The notes: a model not told the origin generated them from the sequence alone. A DNA stretch of 64,000 nt from Yamagishiella unicocca (GCA_003116995.1 BDSL01000049.1:558001-622000), one strand, 5' to 3'. Positions 10,901 to 23,519 are shown, counted from the stretch's first letter. Numbers and translations: made by a program.

Positions 10901-13900
10901 GACCTCAGCAAGCGCGAGTTGGCGGTTGGGAGGAAGGGTGGGTTACAAGTTAAAAACCGGTAACTCGAGGAAGGGTGGGTGGGAGGGGAAAGCGGTGGCG
11001 TCGCGATGCTCGACCCAGGCACCAGGGTGTGTTTTATTTCGATGGTACGACGGTACGGCACCCACCTCGGGCAGCCATATGTCCGGACGCGGCCCCCGGC
11101 ACTCCCGAACCAGGACCGGCTCGCGGCGGCTCCACAGCTGCTGGAAGAGCAGCGCGTACGGCACGAACTTGGGGCTTGAAGGGCGCAGGTCGGCGGCGCG
11201 GGGGGTGAAGATGTGCCTGCGAGTTACGGCGGCGCGGGTGTACGGCGGTACGGCAAAGAGGGGCTCAGGCGTCCATCCTGGCCAGTCCAGCTTCGCCGGG
11301 CGCAACACAGTGGAGGGAGTTTGTTGCGCTGGGGGGTTCGAGGGAAACCCGTTTGTTGCGCTGGGGGGGGGGATTAGGGTTGTTCGTCCAAGCCGAGTGC
11401 CGTACTGGGCCAACAACCGTCCTTCCAGGTGAGCAGCAGCTCCGCTGTGAAGACTCGGGGGCCTCAGGACAGACCCAGGGGTCGGCACTTAGCCACCAGC
11501 AAATCCATCGTGTGGCCGCAATGGCCGCACCAGGGTTTTATCCCCTTCCTCCGCCCCCCCCCCCCCCGTTACTCCCCACCCCGCCCTCCCAGCCCCCCCC
11601 TCCGGCTCCGCCCCACCTTGGTTCTCCTCCTGGTCCGTCGCCCTCCGCCCGCACTGACGCCAGCCGCACGTCCTCCTTCGGCAGCACGTAGCGCCCCCAG
11701 GCAGCCACGTGACCCGGGGGCAGCGGCTGGCCGGGAAGGTAGCGGGGTAGGCCTGGGGGGGAGGGGGGGCGAAGAGACGCGTGTACGTGGGGGAGAGGCG
11801 GGGCCCGGCGAGAAAACCCGGTTACATGACATAGGAGACGGAGGGCAGACACTAGCCCGCGAATAGGTTTCGGACACGCGGTCGGGAGTCCATGCTGGAG
11901 GGCTTGGGGTGCGCTATCGGGAGACGTTTGGACGCGGCCTGCGGGGTGTGGTGGGGGGGCTGCGGCGGTCATGCGCGGAGACCTGGTTGCAGGATTGTGC
12001 AGGCGAGTACACAATCTACTGTTATCCAGACTTGCACTGTCCAAAACTGGCTTAAAAACAACTAATTATTGGCTTGCGAGCACCGGCACTGGCTTGCTTG
12101 CGGGCAACGCAGCTAGGTGGCGCCTTCGTAATCGCGCAGCGAGTAGCGGCCCCGCCAGGCCTGCACCGATGGCTTCGTACCCCCCCCCTCCCCCCCTGGT
12201 TTCACACCACCCCTGCCCCCCTCCCCCTGCCCAGCATGCATCTCAAAACTTCTGTTTCAAACGGATTTTTCGGACATCCACGAGTTTCCCTCGAATCCCC
12301 CTGCCCCCCTCCCCCTGCCCCCGTCCACCTGCCCCCTCCACCTGCCCCCTCCACCTGCCCCCCTCCCCAACGTCGTCTGCATCTCGAAACGTCTGTCCTA
12401 AACAGTTTTCCTTTCGTACAAGGGTTTTCCTTGCAGCCCCCCTCCTCCACCCACCACCGGCAACCACCGGGTCCTCCTCCTCGCCGGCCCCGCTCGCATC
12501 CGCCGACCCGCGGGTCGCCGCTGTCCCCGGCCCTCGTCGCTCCAAGGCTGCCCGGGCTGCCTCAGCTGCCTGCTGGGCTGCCGCCTGGCTGACGAACGAC
12601 TGGGGCCGCAGCTGCGCCTCGGACAGCACCAGCAGGTGGGGGTCCCAGTAGGACGCGCCTCCACCCCCACCTCCACCGCCACCTCCACCGCGTTCTGCCG
12701 CCGCTTTGTCGCCATACTCCTGGGCATACAGTAACAGCAGCAGCAGCAACAGCAGTATCAGCAACAGCAGCAGCAGCAGCAGCAGTAGTGACAGCGTCAC
12801 AGAGGCGGCCGCCGCGTGCCGTACACACGGTTTGCAACCAAATGCTTGGCGCTCTGCGGTGCGGTTTGCGGTGTTGCGGGGTGGTGGTGTTATGGGGGGG
12901 TGACTCGCCGCCCGGACGACGCTCTTCCCGTCGCCCACCCACCCGCCCCCAGCACCCCAGCTCTCCCCTCCCCAGGCCCCTCCCTCCCTCCCTCCCCCTC
13001 CCTCCCTCCCTCCCCCTCCCTCCCTCCCCCCTCCCTCCCCCCTCCCCGGGAGTTTCTTCGTACACGGGTTTTCCTCGCAACCCCCCTCCCCGGGCCCTCG
13101 AACCACGGGTTTCCCTCGAACCTCCCCGGGCCCTGCCCCGGCCCCCCCCGCCTCTCTCACCTGGTGCACCTTCTCCAGCACTGCGTGGAAGGGTTGGCGC
13201 AGGTAGGTGCGCAGCTGCGTGACGCCGCGGCAGGAGGGCACCAGGCAACCCAGGGGGCCGCCTCCGCCTCCGCGCTCGTCCCGCGCCTGCTGGCAGCACG
13301 CCAGGCAGAAGTCCTTCTCGCACGAGCCGCAGCTCCTGGAGCCGCCAGGAGGCGGAGGGGGGGAGGGGGGGGACGGGGTGTGTGTGCCAGGGTTGGTAAC
13401 TCGCATCACCGCCTGCCTCAGCCTCAGCCTCAGTAACAAAGGACCGTCGCAACAGCACCAGCAGCACCAGCAGCGTCATCACCCGCACCCGCTGCTCCGA
13501 AACCCGCTCATCGCGGCGCACCTGTGCATCGCGGGGATGGACGTCGCGCACCAGTCGCACAGCGCGCGGTTCTTCTGCAGGTCCACAACCGGCACCGCCG
13601 CCACCTTGCCCGGGCCGGAGTTACGGACCTCCCGCTGCTCCGAAGCCAGGTACGACCCCAGCGCGCCGCCGCCGCCGCCGCTGATGCCCGTACCCGTGCC
13701 CGTCACGTGGCGGAGAATGTGCTCGGCCAGGTTCTGCGGGTTTTGACGAATGGGGTTGGGTGGTTGGGCGGTTGGAGCAGTTGGGAAGGCAACCAGTCGT
13801 CTCCCCTCAAACGCGTGTCCACCCTTCGCCGATGCCTCGGCGAGTTCTCCCCCCGACCGTCTCACCACACCCTTCCCCAACCCAACGGCTTCCTCCCCTC

Positions 13901-16075
13901 CCGGGCTTCCTGGCTCGCAACCCCTCCCGCACCTTCCCTCCTTCCGCCCCACCTGTCGTACATCCATGGTGACGCGCACCCTGGGCACGCGGTGTCGCTC
14001 CATGTGGCCGCACCGCTTGCAGGGGCAGCAGCGGCGGCACTTTGCGCACTTGTGGATCAACTCCGCGTACGACAAATCGGGGGCGAGGTGCTTGCGGTGG
14101 CAGCTGGTGACGGTCGCGTGGGGCCCGGGGCGAGGGGGGGAGGAAGGGGATCAGGGCGGGTGATGGAGGGTTTTAAACCTTAGGGGTTCGGCGCTGCCGC
14201 CGCCTCGAACCCCCCCTCACAGAACGAGGGAGGGGTCGGGGACCAAAACCCCAACCGCCCAGCCACCAAAGCACCCACCCACCAAACCAACCATCCGGTC
14301 TGCAGCTGCCCCCTGCCGTGCCCTGGAAACCCGGCGCCCGCCCGCCGCAACGTCACCGTCGCGCCTTCCGCCTACCCCACCTCCTCCCCCGCTGCCTCTG
14401 CCTTCTCCCCAAAGGTTTTCCTCCCCCTCCTCCTCCTCGTCCTCCCCTTTCTCCTCCCCCTCTTCTTCTTCCTCTTCCTCCTCCCCCTCCTCCTCCCCCT
14501 CCTCTTCCTCCCCCTCCTCCTCTCCCTCTTCCTCCTCCTGCCCCTCTTCCTCCTCCTCCTGCCCCTCTTCCTCCTCCTCCTGCCCCTCTTCCTCCTCCTC
14601 CCCCTCTCCCTCTTCCTCCTCCTGTCCCGCTCACCTCTCACACACAGTCAGCGAGCCGCACCACTCGCAAAACGCCGCCAGGAAGAAGGCATCACAGCAG
14701 TGGCAGGACTTGGTGGCGCTAAGCGACCCCAGGTCGACCCGCTCCAGAACCTGGCCATCAGCCCCGCCCTCCGCCTCCCCGCCACCGCCGCCGCCGCCTC
14801 TTCCGCCACTGGCGCTAGCAGGCGGCCCCTGCTGCTGCTGCTGCTGTTGCTTCAGACGAGCGTCCTGAAGGTCCTTGAGCGCACGAAGCCGCTGCGCCTC
14901 CGGCAGCACATCCGCCCCGAAGAGCTGCTGGCGGCTTGACATGCTTTTGAGGCCGTAGTACAGCGGCAAGCCGCCCGGTGGCTTCCAGGGCTCACCATCC
15001 TGGGGTTCAGGGCGGGCCAGGGAGGGAGGAATCCATCAGACGACAAGTCGGGGGACTAGCGGGACGACAAGTCGGGGGACGAGCACCGGCAGCTGGGGAA
15101 ACAGTTTCGGGGGGTGGGGCCCCCAGGGCGCTGATGGGAGCGGGGGTCGCGGCAGGTCAGACGCTGGTGGGAGGATCGGTACGGCTGGCACGTGTTGGAC
15201 GAGCCGCTGCCGTACTCACCACGGTGTACAGCTCAGCGGCCGGGAAACGGGGGTACGTCCCGCCGTCGGGCCGCTCCACGCCCGGGTGGGCGGGGAACAG
15301 CGCGTCGGGAGGGGCAGCGCCGCCGCCGCCGTCGCCGCCGCCGCCACCGTTCTCCGCAACCACCCGGGGCGGCCCGACCGGCCGTGACGGCTCGATCGTA
15401 CCACCCGCCGCCACTGCCGTACCATCATCCTCGCCGCTAGAGGCCTTCCGTTGGCGCTTGGCAGGCGGCTGCCCTGCGCCGTTGCGGTCGCCGCCGCCGC
15501 CGCCGCCTGTCGCCACCGCCGCCACCACGGCTGAATCCGAGTACCGTACAGGCAGCCGCTGTCGCCGCCTCGGCGGAAGGTCCTGCTCTTGCTGCCGCGG
15601 GTCGCCTGGGTCCCCGCCTCCCTCGCGTCGGTCCCCCTCCCTCTCCTCCTCCTTCTCCTCTTCCTCGTCCTCGCTGCTCCCAGGCGTTGCACCCCGCGCC
15701 GTCACCGCATGTCCTATTTTGGCCATGGCCTTCGCGGCCGCCGCACGACCGGAGGCGGGACGACCGATCAGCGCTACCTTCCGCGCCTGCGCCCTGGCTG
15801 CCAGAACCACTGGGGAGGACCGAGGCCGCCCCCGCGGGCGCCGCGCAACGGGGGCGGCGTCGCCGTCGCCGGCGGCGTCGCCGGCGGCGTCGCCGGCGGC
15901 GACGGCGTTCCCCGGCTCCGACCCGCGGGTCACCTGGCCGGCGTCACCCCCCCCTCCGCCTGCGCTGGCGTCCGCGGCGGCGCCGGCGGTTGAGCCTTGC
16001 GGCAGCAGCTGAGCGCGGCGGGGACGGCGGGGAAACGCGGCGACGTCAGCCCCGCTGTTCGGAGAGACGCGCTCC

Positions 16076-16117
<42 letters not shown>

Positions 16118-16139
16118 TGCTGCTGCTGTTGCTGCTGCT

Positions 16140-16171
<32 letters not shown>

Positions 16172-19100
16172 TCCTGCTGCTGTTGCTGTTGCTCCTGCTG
16201 CTGTTGCTGCTGCTGCTGCTGCTCCTGCTGCAGCGGCGCCGGTGGCCTCTCGAGCTGTGTGGAGATGCTCGTGCCTGTCCCCGGGCGCATGGGCGCCAGC
16301 GCTCGCTTCTTTAGGTCTAAAGCCGGGCGCTTAGGCGCCGCCAACGCAGACGGGCCGACCGCTGCCGCTGCCGCCTGCCCCTGCTCCTGCGCGCCGTCCT
16401 GCCACCTCCGGGGTCCTGCAGCTCCGTGCGCAAGAGCCGTGGCATGTGGTGCTGTTGCTGTTGCCTGCTGCTCCAGGGAGGGAGCCGCCGCCGCCGCAAC
16501 GCCGCCCTCGAGCGAGGGCGCGCCGGCGTCCAGCGGCAGTGGCGCTAACGGCATGGCCTCCCCCTGCTGGCCCCGCTGCTGCTGCTGCTGCTGCCCTTGT
16601 TGCTGCTGCCCTTGTTGCTGCTGCCCTTGTTGCTGCTGCCCTTGTTGCTGCTGCCATGGGTGCTGGTGCTGCAGCTGGTGCTGGAGTGGGTGGGGTAGGG
16701 CGGGGTTCAAGCCTTGGGGGCATTTGAGCTGTGTCATCATTAGCGCGGCCTGCATCAGTGCGCGCACAGTTTCATGTTGGGGATCCTGCGGGTTGCGCTC
16801 GAAGTAGCTGGCTAGGTGGCTGAACTGGAGGGCCATTGCAGCCACAGAGAACATGCCGGGCATGAGAGATGGAGCAGCCGGCGGGGGGACCACAGCCAGT
16901 GCCGGCGGGGGGGGTACAGCCAGTGCCGGCAGGGGGGGTACAGCCAGTGCCAGCGGGGAGACCAGGACTTGATGGTGGCGGTGGTACTGTTGTTCCTGTA
17001 GGTGGTGGCGCTGGTCGTGTTGATGTTCGTGTTGTTGTTGGCGGGGGTGTCGGGCGGGCTGGGGCTTCAGCAACAGCACCGATCTCCCCTGTTGCGGCAG
17101 CTCGCCTCCACCGTCGTACTCCCCTCCCACCGTGCCGCTCTCGCCTTGCCGCTGCTGCCTTTGCTGCTCCTCCCCTGATGTGTACGACATTGCCGACGGC
17201 ACCTCTGCCTGCCGCGGGTACAGCGCCACCGGCGGCGGCGGCGGCGGCGCCGCCGCCGCTATCGCCATAGCGCCGCCGTCCCGACAACCCCCCGGTGGCA
17301 TGTCCACCGTCCGAATGGGCACCAGGAAGCCATCGTCCATGTCGGCCCCCGACTGCGCACCCCCCGCCACCACCAGTGCGACACCCCGCTCGCCGCCGCT
17401 ACTGGGCCGCAGAGGCAATGGCAGCGGAGGCGCTGGCAGCACTGCCGCCGCGGGCGGCGGGGCGGGCGGGCAGCCGGCCAAGCCGTCGCCGCCGCCAGCG
17501 CCGCCGGTCGCTGCGGTGTCAGCGGCGGCGAAGACACCGACGGCAACGGCCGCCCCGTCGGCGTTGCCTCCGTCGCTCGTCCCTGGGCCTGAGGCCGAAC
17601 TGGGTGACACGTAACCGGCGGCGGTGACGCCGCCGCCAGCTGCCATGGGGTCGTCAACGGCGGCGCCGCCGTCAGCTGCCATGCCGGCGTCAGCGGTGGT
17701 GCCGAGCCCCGGCGCCCAGGCGAGAACCTCCGACCCCGGAGCGTTCTGCTGCTCGTCCTGCTGCTCGTCCTGCTGCTGTGCCTCAGGCTGGTGCTGCGGC
17801 AGCAGGGGGGCCGCCCCGAGGGGTTCGCTGAGCGAGGTCGGCGGCGGAGACGGAGCTGCATACCGTGGAGGGGACGGAGGGGCCTCCGCCTCCGCCCCCG
17901 CCCCCGCCTCCGCTCCCGCCTCCGCCCCGACAGCACCGTCGCCTCCAGAGCCACCGTGCAGTGGCCCGAGTGCAGCCGCACCCACGAGGACCGGCCCCGC
18001 AGCCGCTGCCTCGCCCCCGGCAATAAGGCCCTCGTGGACGCCGGGCGGCGACTGGGACACTGCCTGCTGTCCACCGCCCACCTGATGCTCCCGCTCACGA
18101 TGCCCCGGCTGCTGCTCCTGCGGCTGCTGCTGCTGCCCGTGCCGCAGCTGCTGCGGTGACTTCTGCGGCTGCTGCGGCGGCGGTGACTCCTGCTGCTGCG
18201 GTGGCGGTGGCTGCGGCGGCTGCGGCTGCTGTGGCTGCGGCTGCTGCTGCGGCGGCAGCACCTCATCGCCCCCCGATTCAGGCGACCTGGAAGATGACAC
18301 CCGAGCTGAATGCGCGGCCCCGGCCGCCGTGGCCGCCGCCGCCACCACCACCTCCTGCAGCGCATCTGGAGAACCCTCCCTGGAGCTGTGGGCCGACCGC
18401 ACAGGACGGAGCACACGCCCCAGCCCATTTCCTGGCTCCGAGCGGGCAACCACGGACACCTGGGCGGCCGCGGTTGGCTCCAGGGTGGGGGCTGCAAGGG
18501 AACACCAAGGTCCAGCCAGGCGGCGGTTTCCAGGTTTCCGGGTTTCAGGTGCTTTACAGCTATCGGCTGTACATACACGTAGTGCTTGTATTCGTCCTGT
18601 TGTTGTATTATGATACCGGCGTACCGGCGTACACGTAGGGCGTACTGTGGTTTCTACCCAGCCAGCCAGCCTTGATACGCGGCTACGTCACTTCGTATTG
18701 TACAAGGCTCGGCGCAAAGAGCTGCCTGCGTTAGCGACTCCTACGCTGGGGCGGACGCAAGAGTGGGGCGGGCAAGCGGCGACACTGCCGGGCCATATGA
18801 TCTGCATGGGCGACCTGGGTGCTGGGGAGGCCGGGCAGCAACGTGCCACCCCCACCCCCTCTCCCTTCACCCCCACCACCACCACCCACCCGCCGCGCAC
18901 CACCACCCACCTTGAGAACACCTAACCGCCGAGCTCGTGATTGCTCCAGTCGCAGATGTCCCCGGGGGGAAGGGACCATCAACACCACGGCCCTGCTCGC
19001 CCCCGCCCTCGCCCTGGCAGCCCGCGGCGCCGCCAGTCTGCGCCAAGGACGCGCCGGGCTGCACCTGCTGCTGCTGCTCCTGCTGCTGCTCCTGCTGCTG

Positions 19101-22100
19101 CGCCTGCTGCTGCTGCACCTGCTGCTGCTGCGCCCGCTGCTGCTGCGCCTGCTGCTTTATCGGTCTGCGGCCGCCCGCGTCCTGGACCTTATCCGGCACC
19201 TCCTCCTCCTCCCCGCCCGACGGCTGCCGCGCTTGCCGCGCTTGCTGCAGTTGCCGCGGTTGCCTAGCTTGCGAGGTATTGGGCGAGGCCTGAGCTTGAG
19301 CTTGAGCACGGGCACGGGTCCGTGGAGGCTGTGGCTGCGGCTGGCCCCCTGCCCTGCTGCACACATCCCCGCTCGCCATGCCGCCCACGCCGCCGGCTGC
19401 CACCTCGCTGCCAGGTACCACCGCAGCAGCTGGCGGGGAGCCGGCGGCCTGCTGCCTGGAGCGCTGTCGCGTCATGACAGGGCCTGGGCCCTCACGCCCT
19501 CCTGAGCCCTCACGCCCGCCTGCGCCCGCCAGCCCGTTCGCGACCTGCGCGGCCTGCTGCTGGCGGGTCACTGGTGCAAGCGGCGAAGGCGCCACCGGCC
19601 CCCGTCTGCGCTGCGGTGGAGGCGGCTCGGAGACCCCGAGGGTCCCCCGGCTGCCGTCGTCTGATTGGCGCCGCCGCTTCCCCCCGCTGCCGCCGCCAGC
19701 TTCCGTACCTTCCGCAGCTGACGGGGCAGAACCGCTGGGCTGCTGCCTTAGCGCTGCCGAAGTGGATGGCAGCTGACGACTGGCCACCGCCGCCGCCGCT
19801 GCCACTTGCGGTTTCTCTGTCAGCGGCGGCGGCGGCAACGGCGGCGCTGTGGCCTGTGACGCCGCCAGCGCAGACACGTCACCTCCGCCACCACCTCGAG
19901 CGCTCCCTGCAGCGGCGGCCCTGCGTGGGCGGGACTGGTGGGCGCCGAGGCCCTGCGCCAGGGTCTTCATGTCGATGTCCCGCAGAGCGGGGTCCAGCCT
20001 GGGCGCCGATACACGCGGTTTGCCCTCTGACGTCACCTGCGGCCGCCGCGCCGTGGCTCGTATCGAAGAGGTGTCTTGCGCGCCCCCGCCTCCGCCTCCG
20101 GCACCTCCGCTTTTGGCACCTCCGCTCTCGGCACCTCCGCCCTCGGCACCTCCACCTTCGGCGCCTCCACCCTCGGTGCCTCCGCCTCCGGCATCTCCGC
20201 CTCCGGCATCTCCGCCTCCGGCATCTCCGCCTCCGGCATCTCCGCCTCCGGCACCTCCGCCTTCGGCATCTCCGCCTCTGGCACCTCCGCCTCCGGCACC
20301 TCCGCCTCTGGCATCTCCGCCTCTGGCACCTCCGCCGCAGTGCACCGAACTCGCCTGTGGCTCCGCCGCAACCGGTGCGCCAACCTGCCGCTCACCGTGC
20401 TGGCCCGGGTCCCTTTGCTGGTGGGGCTGGTGGGGCTGCTGCTGGGACTGGGGTTGTTGCTGCAGCTGGAGTTGCTCCTGCTGTTGCTGCCCGCGATGCG
20501 GTTGCTCCTGCTGTTGCTCCTGCTGTCGCTCCTGCTGTTGCTCCTGCGGTTGCTCCTGCGGTTGCCCCTGCTGTTGCTCCTGCTGTTGCTCCTGCTGTTG
20601 CTCCTGCTGTTGCTCCTGCGGTTGCTCCTGCGGTTGCTCCTGCTGTCGCTCCTGCTGTTGCTCCTGCGGTTGCTCCTGCGATTGCTCCTGCGGTTGCTCC
20701 TGCTGTTGCTCCTGCTGTTGCTCCTGCGGTTGCCCCTGCTGTTGCTCCTGCTGTTGCTCCTGCGGTTGCCCCTGCTGTTGCTCCTGCTGTTGCTCCTGCT
20801 GTTGCTCCTGCTGTTGCTCCTGCTGTTGCTCCTGCGGTTGCTCCTGCGGTTGCTCCTGCGGTTGCTCCTGCGGTTGCTCCTGCTGTTGCTCCTGCGGTTG
20901 CTCCTGATCCTGCTTCTGGGGCTGGAGCTGGGGCTGCTGTCCTTGCAGTCGCGCTCGCTGTCCACCGCCGGGCCCTGCTGCCGGCTCCTTAGGGCCGCAG
21001 CCTACTCCGCCGGCAGCACCGCCACCAATCCGAGCGCCCTCTTCCTCATCCTCCTCGCCTTCCGTCTCTATCACCACCCGCACCACCTCGCGCCCGCAGT
21101 CGCGCTGGCCCCGCAAAACCAGCTGCCGCCACTGCTGCTGCTGCGCCTCATCGGACCGCATGCCTTCGCCAAGGGACGCAGCCACGGCCGCCACAGCTGC
21201 CGCAGGCGCATGGTTGAGGGTGAGCTCCAACGGAGGGGGCGACTCGGCCTCGCCGCTAGGTCCTGGACGTGGCGGATTTCCAGCCTGGGAACCCACATCG
21301 CTGCGTCCCTTAGTGCGGAACAGGGCCGGCGCCGGGGCCGGGGAGGGTGCCGATGTCGATGATGCTAGCAGCTCGCCGCCGCCGCCGCCAGCGCTTTGCC
21401 GGGCACCGGGCCCCCGGTCGCAGTGCCGGTTGCGGCCAGAGGCGGCCCCAAGGCTTGGACTGGCGGAGTCAGCCCGCTTGAGGGACGGCGGCCGGTCCGC
21501 AGCCCCAGGCCCCGCCACCGCCACAGACGTCGACGTCAACATCGGCGCCGCTGCGGACGCATGCTGCCGGGGCGGCCCCGCCGCAGGCGCCACCACGCCA
21601 GCAGCCGCACCCTCGGCGGCACTAGCAGCAGCGGCGGCAGCAACGACGGCGTCCAAGGTAATCGGCGCCGCGCCCTCCCGCCCCGCCTGTCCGGCGACAT
21701 GGAGCAGCGCTGCGCCGCACAGCGCGTCGGCGGCGGCGGCGGCGGGGGACAGCATGGCGCCGCCGCACAGTGCGGCCGGGCCGGCCCCAGCGGCCGCTGG
21801 GCCGGAACCTTGCACGCCTGCGTCCGCAGACGGAGATCTGGCGCCGCCCCCACCACCACCGCCGCCGCTGGCGCTGCCCGCCAGCGCCGCCGCCGCCGCC
21901 GTCGCCACGCCGTCAGCCCGAGGCGCGTCCTTTGCGGCCGCGTCGACTTCCCGGCCTGCGGCATCCGCAGCACTTGCACACAGCTGCAGGGCCGCCGCAT
22001 CCGCACCCGCACCCGCACCCGGCTCCGGCTCCGGCTCCGGCGCCTTTGACGCTGAGACGCCCGCTGGCCGACCGCGCAGCGCAGGTTGACAGTGAGGGTG

Positions 22101-23519
22101 AGGGGCGCCCGCGGCCCCGCCCAGCGGGAGGCTGCCGCCGCCACCGCCGCCGCCGGCTCCGAAACCATCACCCCCTAGGGAGCCATCCGGCCTACAGCCC
22201 GCGGGTGGCGCTGCTGCCGGCCTATCCCCCCCCGCAGGTACGCTCTTGCGGCCAGCGCCAAAGCGACCCTTGACGAGCATGGGGAGTGCTTGGGGCCGTG
22301 CCGTGCCTGCCCCCTCGCAGGCTACCCCGCCAGCCTCCGCCTCCACCGCAGGAGGCTCCCCGCCCGCCGCCAGCGCCGCCAGCGCCTCCACCGCCTCCAC
22401 TGCCGCCACTTGGGCCTCAGCCGCCACCACTGCCGCCACTTGGGCCTCGGTCACCGCCACTGCCGCGGCTTGGGCCTCAACAATCGCGACCGATGAGGCC
22501 TCAGCAACAGGCGCCGCAACCGCCAAACCACGCGGCTCTCCGCCCGTCTCCGAATTTGCCTCTGCCCGCCCTCCGTTCGCCCTGGGCGCCATCCCGGCCG
22601 CCTCCGGCCGGCGCGGAGCGGCGCCAGTCGCACCAACTACAGCCACACCAGCTACAGCCTCTGCGCCGGCTACAGCCTCCGTACCGGCTACAGCCTCCTC
22701 TCCACCGGCCCAGTGTGCGGCCGCCAGCTCCGGCCCCTCCACGCGGCTCGAAGGCAGTCCCCACCGAGACGGCCTCCTCGGTGTGGCGCCGCTAGCTCCA
22801 GGGGAGGTGGGGACGACGCTTGTGGGAGCCCTGGGCGTCGCCCCGCTCCTTCGTTCGTGTAAGATGCCCTGGACCTGGGGCTGCTGAAAGTGCTGTGGGG
22901 GCTGCTGGAAGTGCTGTGGGGGCTGCGGTGACGGCGGCGCGGCGCGTAGCGCAGGGGGGTGCTGCGCCGGCCATCCGGTGCTACTAAGTGTATAGAGCGG
23001 CGCCGGCTTGAAGGACTCCAGGGGGGATCTGGGCTGCGGGGCGGAACCCGTGTTGGTGTAGGGCGGATTGCGCTGAGGGTGTGGGGAGTGTGCCGGCGGC
23101 GGCGCCGCCGGCGGGGGTCGGTCTGGGTACGTCGGGATCCGAGCCGATGAGCGGGTCTGCCTGCGCTGACCGCCTGCGTCCTCGTCCGTTGGTGGCGGCT
23201 GCGTTGACATCGCCGGGAGCGCGAGTCGCTGGCCGTGGAGGCGGCTATCGTTGCTCCAAGACCTGTGCCGCAGCAGCTCGCCGCCGCGGGCTCGGTCCGT
23301 CTCCACACCCCGGGCGGCATCCTTGCTGGCGCCGCACCGGTCCTTGCCGGGCGATGAGTGGGAGCGGCTCGGAGAGCGGGAGCGGGAGCGGCGCCGGGTC
23401 GTGTCCCGGTCGCGGCTATTCTTCGGATGACGACTGTCTCGGTCGTCCCGCGGGTGCCTGGAGGACGGCTGGTCGGTGCGGCCTCGCGAGGGCTGCTCCC
23501 TACATGTGCTTCCGTCCAC
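4927..23519 (-). CDS. Giant KDM3/JMJ25 (IBM1)-type JmjC histone H3K9 demethylase
   Basis: Predicted Fe(II)/2-oxoglutarate histone lysine demethylase of the plant IBM1/JMJ25 (KDM3) family, nuclear. My minus-strand exons: 23519-18911, 18491-15220, 14999-14635, 14103-13953, 13733-13522, 13335-13161, 12719-12455, 11752-11617, 11216-11066, 10438-10281, 9960-9825, 9586-9494, 9203-9066, 8427-8183, 7705-7640, 7127-7073, 6685-6611, 6447-6352, 5973-5839, 5457-4927. All phases agree (3,687 aa). Residues 1-2627 are low complexity, with an Arg-Ser segment near residues 20-65 and Gln/Glu/Pro, Gly and polyQ blocks. A RING-like zinc region lies near 2727-2800 (CHCCDAFF, CEWCGSLTVCE, KCAKCRRCCPCKRC), and a second Cys cluster at 2855-2900 (CDWCATSIPAMHR, SCGSCEKDFCLACC). 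The JmjC domain starts near 3080 (FQQLWSRREPVLVRE). Its Fe ligands are visible as H3302-x-D3304 (TKLHQDMSDAVN) and H3456 (FIPAGCPHQVRNL). The acidic/basic C-tail is variable. Uncertainty: exons 1-2 could be a separate gene, although the phase across that intron fits. Confidence 0.86.
5733..5825 (+). repeat. Dispersed intronic repeat, copy A
   Basis: About 95 bp inside the last intron of the JmjC gene. It is closely similar to the reverse complement of 10501-10605, another intron of the same gene. Shared blocks include GCTCCAGCATGCGCCCACAA and CGCCAACTATCCTGTCC. Confidence 0.8.
7788..7819 (+). repeat. Interstitial telomere-like array (CCCTAAAA type)
   Basis: Two exact CCCTAAAA units (7788-7803) followed by the variants CCCTTGAA and CCCTAAAC. 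TTTTAGGG is the telomere repeat of Chlamydomonas and relatives. The array is in the intron between exons 14 and 15 of the JmjC gene, next to a 22-bp minisatellite. Confidence 0.75.
7926..8152. repeat. 22-bp GC-rich minisatellite in a JmjC-gene intron
   Basis: About ten head-to-tail copies of a 22-bp unit (cccctccggtgcaccgcccctg in part), with two sub-variants, CCGGTGCACCG and CCAGTGCACCG. The variants are grouped: CCGG units first, CCAG units last, with two CATCG variants in the middle. Confidence 0.9.
8441..8632. repeat. 12-bp GACTGGGAGGGG minisatellite in a JmjC-gene intron
   Basis: Tandem 11-12-bp units of the type ATTGGGAGGGG / GACTGGGAGGGG, becoming homogeneous towards 8540-8620. It lies just upstream, in gene orientation, of exon 14, which carries the catalytic HxD motif. 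Confidence 0.85.
9006..9066 (-). repeat. 15-bp repeat duplicating the exon 13 splice donor
   Basis: On the minus strand the 15-bp unit GTGAGCAGCCGGGGG occurs about four times directly after JmjC-gene exon 13. Each copy starts with a good donor (GTGAGC), and the copies stay open in the exon's frame (VSSRG repeated). Confidence 0.85.
10501..10605 (-). repeat. Dispersed intronic repeat, copy B (inverted relative to copy A)
   Basis: Minus-strand copy of the repeat at 5733-5825, lying in the intron between JmjC-gene exons 9 and 10. Both copies are preceded by a pyrimidine-rich CCTCACC-type stretch and end in an A/T-rich GCATCAACGG/GCGTCAAACG block. Confidence 0.8.
10820..10935 (-). pseudogene. 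WD40-blade relic inside a JmjC-gene intron
   Basis: The minus strand translates to a textbook WD40 blade start, GHTNWVTSAAFSPDGKQ followed by VASGSCDN, immediately after an in-frame TGA. No WD partner Trp-Asp follows. The piece is bracketed by two near-identical 30-bp copies of a sequence containing CCAACTCGCGCTTGCTGAGG (about 10793-10824 and 10901-10932). It lies in the intron 10439-11065 and does not fit the JmjC reading phase. The likely source is a WD-repeat gene elsewhere in the genome, not PRL1. Confidence 0.7.

Noticed and set aside
15687..20992. Long plus-strand open frames (poly-Leu, poly-Pro-Ala-Val, Cys-rich) opposite the JmjC gene
   Set aside because: They are the antisense of CAG/CTG and GGC repeats coding for polyQ and polyG on the other strand; low-complexity, no domain, no splice logic.
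15157..23519. Two-gene interpretation of the first two JmjC-gene exons
   Set aside because: A clean GT-AG intron (18492-18910) joins them in phase and exon 2 joins exon 3 with a GTGAGT donor; no start or poly(A) signal was evident between them. Still listed as uncertainty.
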